Assembly: GCA_964559455.1 (NCBI GenBank)
Contig: CAZLHO010000005.1
Span: forward strand, 32,664 to 96,663
DNA length: 64,000 nucleotides
Direction of reading: 5' to 3'
Source: CAZLHO01 sp964559455
Lineage (GTDB): Bacteria > Krumholzibacteriota > Krumholzibacteriia > LZORAL124-64-63
Below the pieces are notes generated by a model. It saw only the letters and a program-made list of their open reading frames with translations. It ran no database searches and was not told where the DNA came from. The first letter of the stretch is position 1, and the number at the start of each line of letters is the position of its first letter. A program made the translations under genes and the position numbers. This document shows, piece after piece, positions 53,181 through 61,242 of the stretch.

Positions 53181-54968
53181 TCAGAGCTTCCGCGTGGCCC
53201 GCTTCAGCCAGGCGCGGTGCTCCGCGTCCAGCAGCGGCGCCAGCTCGGCGTTCACCCGCTTGTGATAGGCGTTCAGCCACGCCAGCTCGGCGGCGTCCAG
53301 CAGCTTCAGATCGATCAGCGACGCGTCGAAGGGGCAGAGCGTGACCACGTCCCAGCGGCACCAGTTCCCGCCGTCCGAACCCAGCTCGGGGGCGGACGCC
53401 ACGAAGGCCAGGTTCTCCAGCCGCACGCCGAACTTGCCGGCCGCGTAATAGCCGGGCTCGATCGACAGAAACTGCCCCGGAACAAGAGGCACGTTGTCGT
53501 GGTCGCGGAAGCTGATGCTCATCGGGCCCTCGTGCACGCCCAGGTACTGCCCCACGCCGTGACCGGTGCCGTGGTTGTAGTTGTAGCCCGTCAGCCACAG
53601 GGCCTGTCGCGCCAGGGCGTCGATTCGGCCGCCCGCCCAACCCTGCGGGAAGGGCGTGCGCGTGAGGTTGATGTTCGCCTTCAGCACCAGGGTGTAGACG
53701 CGCCGCATCTCGGCGGTGACCGGCCCCAGGGCGACCGTGCGCGTGATGTCGGTGGTGCCGTCGTCGTACTGCCCGCCCGAGTCGATCAGGTACAGGCCGC
53801 GGGGTTTGAGCTTGGCGTCGGTCTCCGGCGTGGGCTCGTAGTGGATGATCGCCCCGTTGGGGCCGTAGGCGCTGATCGTCGCGAAGCTGGTGTCGCGGAA
53901 GCGCTTGCCCATGGCCCGGAACGCACGCAGCTTCGCCGCGGCCGACAGCTCGGTCTGGCCGCCGGCGGGCACGGCCGTCTCCAGCCACTTCAGGAAGCGC
54001 ACCATGGCGGCGCCGTCGCGCACGTGGCAGGCGGTGATGCCGCGGATCTGCACGGGGTTCTTCACGGCGCGCATCGCGATCACCGGCGAGGGGCCGCAGA
54101 GCAACGGCGCGCCCTTCAGGCTCTCGACGATCCACTGGTTGATCGAGGCGGGGTCCAGCAGGACCGGCACCCGCTTCCGGGCCAGCGCGCGCAGCCCGTC
54201 GCCGGTCTCGGCGTAGGGCCGCAGCATCGCCTTGCCCTTCAGCGCCGCGCGCACCTTCGCCGTCACCTTGCGCGGGTCGACGAAGACGGTGGCGCCGCGC
54301 TCGGTGACCACGGCGTAGGCGATGGCCATCGGGTTGTGCTCGATGTCTTGGCTGCGGACGTTGAAGAGCCAGGCGATCTGGTCCAGCGCCGCCAGCACCA
54401 GGGCTCGCGCGCCGTGGTCCCGCAGTTCGGCGCGGACCCGGGCCAGCTTGGCGGCCACGGTCTCGCCGGCCACGCTGTCGGGGTGGGTCGTCAGCGGGGC
54501 CGTCGAGGGCTCGGGACGGTCGGTCCAGATCGCGTCCACCAGATTCTGCTCGACGTAGCGGATCTTCACGCCCCTGTCGCCCAGCGTCTCGGCGAAGGAC
54601 TCGGCGCCGGCCATCGACATCACCCGCGGATCGACGCCCAGGACCTGCCCCTTCTTCAACCGCGAGGCGGCCCAGCCCAGCAGCGAGGGCACGCCGGGGT
54701 CGCCCATGCGCATCAGCGCGATGCCCGAGTCCGCCAGCTGGTCCTCGGCCTGCAGGAAGTAGCGTCCGTCGGTCCACAGCGCGGCCATGCGCGCGGTGAC
54801 CAGCAGGTCGCCCGCGGAGCCGGTGAAACCGCTGAGCCAGCCGCGGCGCCGCCAGCAGGCGGGCACGTACTCGCTCTGGTGGGGATCGACGCTGGGCACG
54901 TAGTAGGCGTCGAGGCGGTGCTTCTTCATCAGGGAGCGCAGGGCGGCGAGCTTGTCTCGGGTGGTCAT
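53181..54968 (-). CDS. Xaa-Pro aminopeptidase, long form (M24B)
   Basis: The 595-residue product starts MTTRDKLAALRSLMKKH with AAGGA 7 nt upstream. Two creatinase N-domains (about 1-300) precede the pita-bread M24 domain. The metal ligands are in DSGGQYDDGTTDITRTVALG (two Asp), GTGHGVGQYLGVHEGP (His), LSIEPGYY (Glu) and RLENLAFV (Glu). A short C-terminal M24_C segment follows. It removes N-terminal residues before proline in the cytoplasm; there is no signal peptide. Length matches the eukaryote-like aminopeptidase P1 form. Confidence 0.95.
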   Translation of the reverse strand: MTTRDKLAALRSLMKKHRLDAYYVPSVDPHQSEYVPACWRRRGWLSGFTGSAGDLLVTARMAALWTDGRYFLQAEDQLADSGIALMRMGDPGVPSLLGWAASRLKKGQVLGVDPRVMSMAGAESFAETLGDRGVKIRYVEQNLVDAIWTDRPEPSTAPLTTHPDSVAGETVAAKLARVRAELRDHGARALVLAALDQIAWLFNVRSQDIEHNPMAIAYAVVTERGATVFVDPRKVTAKVRAALKGKAMLRPYAETGDGLRALARKRVPVLLDPASINQWIVESLKGAPLLCGPSPVIAMRAVKNPVQIRGITACHVRDGAAMVRFLKWLETAVPAGGQTELSAAAKLRAFRAMGKRFRDTSFATISAYGPNGAIIHYEPTPETDAKLKPRGLYLIDSGGQYDDGTTDITRTVALGPVTAEMRRVYTLVLKANINLTRTPFPQGWAGGRIDALARQALWLTGYNYNHGTGHGVGQYLGVHEGPMSISFRDHDNVPLVPGQFLSIEPGYYAAGKFGVRLENLAFVASAPELGSDGGNWCRWDVVTLCPFDASLIDLKLLDAAELAWLNAYHKRVNAELAPLLDAEHRAWLKRATRKL

Positions 54969-55171
54969 GCCGGATTCCTTCCGGGTTCGGGACTGGAACA
55001 TGGGCGCGCAGGACGCAACGCATCATAAGGGGGCGCGGGTCACCCTGCCAAGGTCGCTGCTGGCGGCGCTCCGGTCAACGTCCGCAGCGGTCGCGCCCCG
55101 GCCGCCGCAACCTATCGAGGAGCGGATTCGTACGAAATGGACGACGTTGGGACCCGAACCCGACGGGCGGT

Positions 55172-55201
55172 TTGCCCGCCCCGGAGAATCCGCCGTATAG
55201 T
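55172..55201 (+). promoter_or_regulatory. Candidate promoter of the subtilisin-like gene
   Basis: TTGCCC (55172-55177), an 18-nt spacer and TATAGT (55196-55201). The ATG is 52 nt downstream. The gap 54969-55253 holds no other feature that I can support. Confidence 0.4.
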
Positions 55202-55253
55202 ATAGGGTGTACAGCCGGACGGCTTCCCCGTCTTCCGTGACCGAGGAACCGCC

Positions 55254-58079
55254 ATGACCAGCAGAATCGGCCTCCGCCTCATCGCCCTGGGTCTCGGCCT
55301 GTGTCTGGCCGGGGCCGCCCTTGCGACGCCCCCGACCCGCGACGAGGTCCTGGCCCGGCAGACGCCGGCGCCCTCCGGCCGCATCGTCGTCAAATTGAGC
55401 GCCGACAGCGGCCTGACGACCTCCGAGCACGGACTGGCCGGTCCCGCCGCCGCGGCCGCCCGCCTGCGCGGCGCCCTGAAGGCCCGGCACCCCGCCGCCG
55501 ATTTCCGGAAGCACTTCTCGCGCTCCCCCGCCGCCATCGAGGCCTCCCGGCTGGCGGCGGAGCGGCGCGTGGGCCGGCCCCTGCCCGACCTGAACCGCTA
55601 CGTGCGGATCGAGACCGGGCTCGGCCGCGCCGACCGTCCCGCCCTGCTCGCCCTGCTCGAAATCCTGCTGGCCGACCCCGCGGTCGAGACGGCCTTCCTC
55701 GAGCCGAACGCCGTTCCCGCCTCCCTGGGCTTCGACGCCTTCGACGGCGACCATGCCTTCCCGGCGGCGGCCGAGGAGTCCGCGCTCGAGCTGCAGGCGA
55801 TCGTGACCCCCGACTTCACGAGCCGGCAGTGGTATCTGGGCGGACCGCCCATGGGCGTCAACGCGCATTCGGCGCACCTGCTGCCCGGCGGTCGCGGCCA
55901 GGGCGCCCAGCTCATCGACATCGAGGGCGCCTGGTTCTTCTCGCACGAGGACATCCCCCCGCCCTTCTGGTTCGGCGGCGCCGTCTTCAGCGACCAGGAT
56001 TGGCGCGACCACGGCACGGCGGTGCTCGGCGAGATCGTCGGAGCGGACAACGGCTACGGCGTGATGGGCATCGCGCCGGATACCGACTTCGGCGCGGTCG
56101 GCGTCAACGGGCTGCCCACCGCGGACGCCATCGATCTGGCCGCGGCGCACCTGGACCCGGGCGGGATCATCCTCATCGAACTGCACGCCCCCGGCCCCAA
56201 TGCGAACGGCCTCACCCAGTTCGGCTACATGCCCATGGAATACTGGTCCGACGTCTTCGACGCGACGCTGCTCGCCACCTCGTCGGGCCTGGTCGTCGTC
56301 GCCGCCGCCGGCAACGGGGAGCAGAACCTGGATTCCCCCGAGTACGGCGACATCTTCAACCGCGACGTCCGCGACTCCGGTTCGCTGATGGTCGGCGCCG
56401 CCGACTTCTCGGGCGATTTCGAATATTTCACGAACTACGGCAGCCGCGTGGACCTCAACGGCTGGGGCACCCAGGTCACGACCTGCGGCTTCGGCGACCT
56501 CCAGGGCGGACCCGTGAGCTCGATCCCCGAGTCCCAGTGGTACACGGACTACTACAGCGGCACCTCGAGCGCCGCGCCGATGGTCGCCGGACCGGCCGCC
56601 TCCCTGCAGGGCATGCTGATGGCGTCGGGGATGCCGCCCATCGACAGCTTCCTGATGCGCTCGATCCTGGTCCAGACCGGCACCCCCAGCAACTCCCCCG
56701 GCCTGCTCGGGCCGCGCCCCGACCTGATGGCGGCGTGGGCGCTGGCCGACGGCGGCCTCGGCTGCGTCGCCGGCAAGGTGACCAATACCCTGACGGGCCA
56801 GCCGATCGTGGGCGTCGAGGTCCGCATCCGCGGCGTGGGGTCGCGCACGCTGACGGACTATCTCGGCGACTACGAGTTCAGCGCGTTCACCGGCCCCGCG
56901 ACCCTGGACTTCAAATCCTTCTACCATCAGGACGACAGTCTGACGGTGTCGATCACGGCCGGAGCCGTCACCACCGCGAACATCGCCCTGGAGCCCTATC
57001 CCGCCTTCGACCTGAGCGGGCTCGTCTACGATTCGGCCGGCGTCCCGCTCGAGGGCGTCCGCGTGGCCCTGCTCGACGCAGCCGCCCCCGTCCTCTACAC
57101 CGACGCCGACGGCGCCTTCGCCTATCCCGGCCTGCCCGCCATCGTCCCCTACAGCGTGCGGCTGGACAGCGTGCCCGGCTACGGGGCCGACTACGTCGTG
57201 GCCGATCCCGACGACGCCGCTCCGGACGGCACCCTGCAGCTGATCCGCGCCCTGCCCACCGTGAGCCAGGACTTCAACCTCTCCGGAGGACAGTTCACGC
57301 CCACCACGGTGCACTGGTCGTGGGCCCAGCCCTACCGCGGCCCCATGAGCGGCTTCGACAGCAGCCGCTGCTGGGCCGTGGGCATGAGCGCCGACTACCA
57401 GAACGAGGCCGCCGGCGAGCTCGTCTCGCCCGCCTACGACTACCGCGGCGAGAGCGAGCTCTACCTCAGCTTCCACTACTGGGGCCAGACCGAGAAGGGC
57501 CACGACGGGGTCAACGTCCGCATCTTCCGCGACGAAGAATGGATCCTGGTCGAGCCCGTGACCGGCTATTCCGACTCCGTGCTCTCGGGGCTGGATTTCA
57601 TGCCCGGATGGTCCGGCGGATCGCACGGCTGGCAGGGCGCCGTCTTCGACCTTTCCGCCTGGACGGACGAGCCGCTGAAATTCGCCTTCTTCTTCGGCTC
57701 CGACGATGCGAACTCCGACCTCGGCTTCTGGGTGGACGCCGTCACCTGGCGCACCGCCTACACGACGACTCCCGTCGCGCCCGCCGGTCCCCCGACTCCG
57801 GCGGCGCCCCTGCTGCTGGCCAGCCCCAACCCCTTCAACCCGGCCACGACCCTGAGCTGGAGCGCCACCGCCCCCGGCCCGGTGCTCCTCGAGATCTTCG
57901 ACTTCAGGGGGAGGCGCCTGGCGGCGTGGCGGGCCGGCGACGCCGGCGTCGCGGCCGGAGAGGCGCGCTGGGACGGAAGGGACGACGCGGGCCGGCCGGC
58001 GCCAAGCGGCACCTACCTGGTCCGCCTGCGCGACGGCGCCGGCATGGTCGCCAGCCGCAGCCTCAGCCTCATCAAGTGA
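55254..58079 (+). CDS. Secreted subtilisin-like (S8) peptidase with CarboxypepD_reg domains and FlgD-like tail
   Basis: The 941-residue product has a signal peptide (LIALGLGLCLAGAALA) and a propeptide-like region (about 25-185). An S8 domain has Asp222 (LIDIEGAWF), His253 (RDHGTAVLGEI) and Ser438 (SGTSSAAPMVAG), with the oxyanion-hole region VVVAAAGNGE. Two carboxypeptidase-regulatory-like domains (about 505-590 and 590-680) and a beta-sandwich follow. The FlgD-like tail starts PNPFNPATTLSW and ends RSLSLIK. It should be an exported endopeptidase. Its stop overlaps the convergent ATP-grasp gene by 8 nt. Confidence 0.92.
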   Translation: MTSRIGLRLIALGLGLCLAGAALATPPTRDEVLARQTPAPSGRIVVKLSADSGLTTSEHGLAGPAAAAARLRGALKARHPAADFRKHFSRSPAAIEASRLAAERRVGRPLPDLNRYVRIETGLGRADRPALLALLEILLADPAVETAFLEPNAVPASLGFDAFDGDHAFPAAAEESALELQAIVTPDFTSRQWYLGGPPMGVNAHSAHLLPGGRGQGAQLIDIEGAWFFSHEDIPPPFWFGGAVFSDQDWRDHGTAVLGEIVGADNGYGVMGIAPDTDFGAVGVNGLPTADAIDLAAAHLDPGGIILIELHAPGPNANGLTQFGYMPMEYWSDVFDATLLATSSGLVVVAAAGNGEQNLDSPEYGDIFNRDVRDSGSLMVGAADFSGDFEYFTNYGSRVDLNGWGTQVTTCGFGDLQGGPVSSIPESQWYTDYYSGTSSAAPMVAGPAASLQGMLMASGMPPIDSFLMRSILVQTGTPSNSPGLLGPRPDLMAAWALADGGLGCVAGKVTNTLTGQPIVGVEVRIRGVGSRTLTDYLGDYEFSAFTGPATLDFKSFYHQDDSLTVSITAGAVTTANIALEPYPAFDLSGLVYDSAGVPLEGVRVALLDAAAPVLYTDADGAFAYPGLPAIVPYSVRLDSVPGYGADYVVADPDDAAPDGTLQLIRALPTVSQDFNLSGGQFTPTTVHWSWAQPYRGPMSGFDSSRCWAVGMSADYQNEAAGELVSPAYDYRGESELYLSFHYWGQTEKGHDGVNVRIFRDEEWILVEPVTGYSDSVLSGLDFMPGWSGGSHGWQGAVFDLSAWTDEPLKFAFFFGSDDANSDLGFWVDAVTWRTAYTTTPVAPAGPPTPAAPLLLASPNPFNPATTLSWSATAPGPVLLEIFDFRGRRLAAWRAGDAGVAAGEARWDGRDDAGRPAPSGTYLVRLRDGAGMVASRSLSLIK

Positions 58080-59127
58080 TCGAGGGATCCCCGGGCGCCG
58101 GAGCGCCGGATGCGTGCGGGCGCACGTGCCGAGCCAGGGCGCGCGCGTATTCCGCCTCCAGGTTCGCCGGGCCGTCGTGCCGCCGCCAGCCGGATGCATC
58201 GCGGCGGAAGTGGAAAGGTGCGCGGTCCAGGGTGTAGGTGCCGAAGTGCACGCCCTGGAATTCGACCAGGTGGCAGGCCCCTTCGCCCTCGATCACATCC
58301 AGGCTGACGAAAGGGACGTCCAGACGGCGGAAGACCTCGTGCGCGAAGTCGAGCACGGCATCGGGCGGCGTCTCGTAGCTGAAGCGGCCGCTGCCGCTGG
58401 CGCGGAAATCCCCCGGCCGGATGGCGCGACGCAGCACGAAGACGCGATCGGCGAAGACCAGCACCTTCCAGTCGCCCGCGGCGCCGGGCACGAACTCCTG
58501 CAGGACGAAGGGCCCGGCGTGGACGCAGTCCTCGTACATCTCGGGGAAATAGCGTTCGCGCAGCACGCGCCGCTTCAGGATCTGCTTGAGCCGGTAGACG
58601 GCCAGGCCCCGCGGCCGGTTCATGGCGCGGACGGCGGCCCGCAGCCGGTCGGGGTCCTCGATCCGCCGCACGCCCCGGCTCTGGAAGCCGGCGTTGCTCT
58701 TCAGCACCAGCGGGAAGTCCAGGCCCAGCGTCCCCTCGTCCAGATCCCTCTCCAGGCCCTTCAGGTTGCCGTAGTAGCGCCAGCGCAGCGAGGGCAGTCC
58801 CAGCTCGCGCTTCAGCAGCTCCTGGAAACCCTTGTTCTCGTGGGCGCGGAAGATCTCGTAGCGCGGCACCAGACGGTTGCGGCGCGATAGCGTGTAGAGC
58901 ACGTCGTCGACCAGCGGACGGTAGCCGGGCACCTGGGTGCTGGTGTAGACGATCGTGGCGCCCTCGGGAACGAAGCGTCCGTTGGCCGCGTCCTCGATCC
59001 TGCGAACGCCGACATCGAAGCCGGCCTCTTCCAGACGCCGGGTCAGGATCGCCGTGTCCAGCGACTCCCATTCCTGCACCTTCTGGCGCAGGGCCCCGCG
59101 GTAATCGGTGAGCAGGATCAGTTCCAA
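58072..59127 (-). CDS. ATP-grasp-fold protein
   Basis: The 351-residue product starts at a TTG with GGAGG 6-7 nt upstream. The central and C-terminal parts follow an ATP-grasp plan: a P-loop-like FPLVLKSNAGFQSRGV, QEFVPGAAGDWKVLVFADRVF, and SLDVIEGEGACHLVEFQGVHFG near the metal site. The closest general relatives are RimK-like ligases that join an amino or hydroxyl group to a carboxylate. I cannot name the substrate. It is 24 nt downstream of a secreted papain-like protease, with which it is probably co-transcribed. Confidence 0.78.
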   Translation of the reverse strand: MELILLTDYRGALRQKVQEWESLDTAILTRRLEEAGFDVGVRRIEDAANGRFVPEGATIVYTSTQVPGYRPLVDDVLYTLSRRNRLVPRYEIFRAHENKGFQELLKRELGLPSLRWRYYGNLKGLERDLDEGTLGLDFPLVLKSNAGFQSRGVRRIEDPDRLRAAVRAMNRPRGLAVYRLKQILKRRVLRERYFPEMYEDCVHAGPFVLQEFVPGAAGDWKVLVFADRVFVLRRAIRPGDFRASGSGRFSYETPPDAVLDFAHEVFRRLDVPFVSLDVIEGEGACHLVEFQGVHFGTYTLDRAPFHFRRDASGWRRHDGPANLEAEYARALARHVRPHASGAPAPGDPSIT

Positions 59128-59151
59128 GCGTCCCCTCCGTGGGTTGGCGGG

Positions 59152-61074
59152 CTAGCGCACCAGGTTCAGCTTGACGGTGTGGACGCTGCGGACCGCGCCC
59201 TCCCCCGTCCCCAACCGGGCCAGATAGGTGCCGCTGGGCGCTGCCCGCCCGGCGTCGTCGCGGCCGTCCCAGACCACGGCGCCCGGACCCGCGGGCCGGA
59301 ATTCGCGGACCAGCGTGCGCAGCCGGCGGCCGGCCGCGTCGTGGATCGTCAACCGGACCGCGCCGGCTTCCGCCAGATGGAAGGACAGCCGCACCGAGGG
59401 GTTGGCGGGGTTCGGCGCCGGCGGCAACAGGACCGTGGCCGCCGGCGGACCCTCGACCCGGGTCGCCCCCCCCGCGACGGGTCCCGGCAGCCACTCGCCG
59501 TCTCCGGGCAGCTTCACGAACTGCATCTGGGGGCTGAGGATCTCGTAGCGGTGCCGGTACTCGCCGGGTTCCTCGATCAGTATGCTTCCCGAATAGAGGG
59601 CGCCGTCGGTCAGGTCCGGATCGTCGCTCGCCAGCGGGAGCGTTACGGTGGTGCCGTCCAAGCCGGGGCCCTGGAGCACGGCCTGAGCCATCAGCGGGGC
59701 GTCGTTCTCGGCGTCGGTGCAGACCAGCCGGAAGACGTAGGCGACCCCGACGTCCCCGGCGGCAGGCAGGCATTCGGCTCCGCTCAGGACGGGGGGGTCG
59801 TTCGGCGGGGCCTGCACCACGGGCCCGGAGAATTCGCCCCCGGACGCCGGCAGCATCACCGCCTGGGCGGCGGCGTTGACGAAGCGGAAGCGGTGCCACC
59901 AGGTCCCGGTGTCCGCCAAGGCCATGACCGTCTCGTAGACCGCGCCGTCGGTGACGTCGCCGTCGGCGGTGATCATGGGGAAGTCCTGGAAATAGTGCAG
60001 GGCCGGCGAGTAGAGGCTCACGTTCGCCTCGGTCGGCAGGTCGCCGTCGACGTCGGTGTAGCGCACGCTGAAAGTGAAGGACGCGCCCGGCTCGCCGACC
60101 TCGGGCTCGACCGAGGACTCGCCCAGGACGGGTTCGCTGCCCGCGCTCAGGCACTGCCAGGATTCCCGGCCGAAGTCGCAGGCGCTGTCGTAGGCGATCC
60201 AGAAGTAGCCGTCCAGCCCCCAGGACGCCCCCCAGGAGTTCTTGACCAGCCAGGCCTGCAGGCCGTCGTCGTAGCCCACGATGGTCACCGCGTGCCAGGA
60301 GCCGGTGAAGGTCGCGCCGCGGGCGTCGTAGACGCCGGAGTCGTACCAGTCGAAGTCGTCGTAGACGGCGTAGGTGGTGACCACGGGGCCGGACTGCAGG
60401 GCGGCGTTGACGGCGGCGACGTCGATCGCGCCGCCGGTGACCTGGCGCCAGCCCTCCAGGAAGGTCAGGCGCTGGGCGACGTCGGCGCAGGCGCTGCCGC
60501 AGGGGATGCTGTCGCGGGCGCGGTAAGGGAAGCAGGCCTCGTCGCAGACGCCGTCGACGCGCAGGAAGTTCAGCGCCTCGGTCACCTGCCCGCCGTCGCA
60601 GGGGTAGGGATTGGTCGTGCAGGAGACCAGATGCTGCTCGGCCAGGTCGAGATCGTCCTGCCCGGGCAGGTCCTCGCGGATCATGACGTTGGATTCGAAG
60701 GCCGCGACGGCGGCGAAGATCCAGCACGACCCGCAGCCGCCCTGGTTGCGCACAGGCGTCACCCAGTCGCCGCCGTTGGCGCGCCAGTCCAGGGCCGTCG
60801 GCAGGGCCGCCGGGACCCGTGACAGGACCAGCGGGGCCGGCCGGAGGTCCGCCGGCGGCGTGGCCCCGCACATGCGCAGCCATTCCGAGCGGTCCAGGCG
60901 GGCGATGGGGTTGTCGGCCGGCGTCCAGCGCTGCCCCAGTTCCCCGATCCGGCGGCGCAGGGCGTCCAGGTCCCGCTGGCGCTCCGCGGGCAGGGACCCT
61001 CCCGCCGCGGCCGAGACGGCCAGGAAGGCGACGACGAGCGTCAGGAGCAGCGGGATCGGGCGGCGGCGAAGCAT
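59152..61074 (-). CDS. Secreted papain-like (C1A) cysteine protease with FlgD-like tail
   Basis: The 640-residue product has a signal peptide (LLLTLVVAFLAVSAAA), a short pro-region, then a C1A domain. Cys117 is in NQGGCGSCWIF, His261 in GSWHAVTIVGYDDG and Asn279 in LVKNSWGASWGLDGYFWI. Two beta-sandwich domains (about 315-420 and 430-535) resemble bacterial Ig-like folds. The FlgD-like tail has PNPANPSVRLSF and WDGRDDAGRAAPSGTYLARL. It should be a surface or extracellular endopeptidase. Confidence 0.93.
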   Translation of the reverse strand: MLRRRPIPLLLTLVVAFLAVSAAAGGSLPAERQRDLDALRRRIGELGQRWTPADNPIARLDRSEWLRMCGATPPADLRPAPLVLSRVPAALPTALDWRANGGDWVTPVRNQGGCGSCWIFAAVAAFESNVMIREDLPGQDDLDLAEQHLVSCTTNPYPCDGGQVTEALNFLRVDGVCDEACFPYRARDSIPCGSACADVAQRLTFLEGWRQVTGGAIDVAAVNAALQSGPVVTTYAVYDDFDWYDSGVYDARGATFTGSWHAVTIVGYDDGLQAWLVKNSWGASWGLDGYFWIAYDSACDFGRESWQCLSAGSEPVLGESSVEPEVGEPGASFTFSVRYTDVDGDLPTEANVSLYSPALHYFQDFPMITADGDVTDGAVYETVMALADTGTWWHRFRFVNAAAQAVMLPASGGEFSGPVVQAPPNDPPVLSGAECLPAAGDVGVAYVFRLVCTDAENDAPLMAQAVLQGPGLDGTTVTLPLASDDPDLTDGALYSGSILIEEPGEYRHRYEILSPQMQFVKLPGDGEWLPGPVAGGATRVEGPPAATVLLPPAPNPANPSVRLSFHLAEAGAVRLTIHDAAGRRLRTLVREFRPAGPGAVVWDGRDDAGRAAPSGTYLARLGTGEGAVRSVHTVKLNLVR

Positions 61075-61242
61075 GGGGCCTCCGGGGCGACAGGGCGTCG
61101 GTCATGTCCTTCCCCACCACTATAACCGGCCGAGGGGCGCGGGAACAAGGAAGGCGCGAGGATTGACCTTCGCCCGGCCAGCGGCCGGGGACTATATTCG
61201 ACGGGTCCGCGCCCCGATCCCCACCCCCCGGAGGTGACCCCC

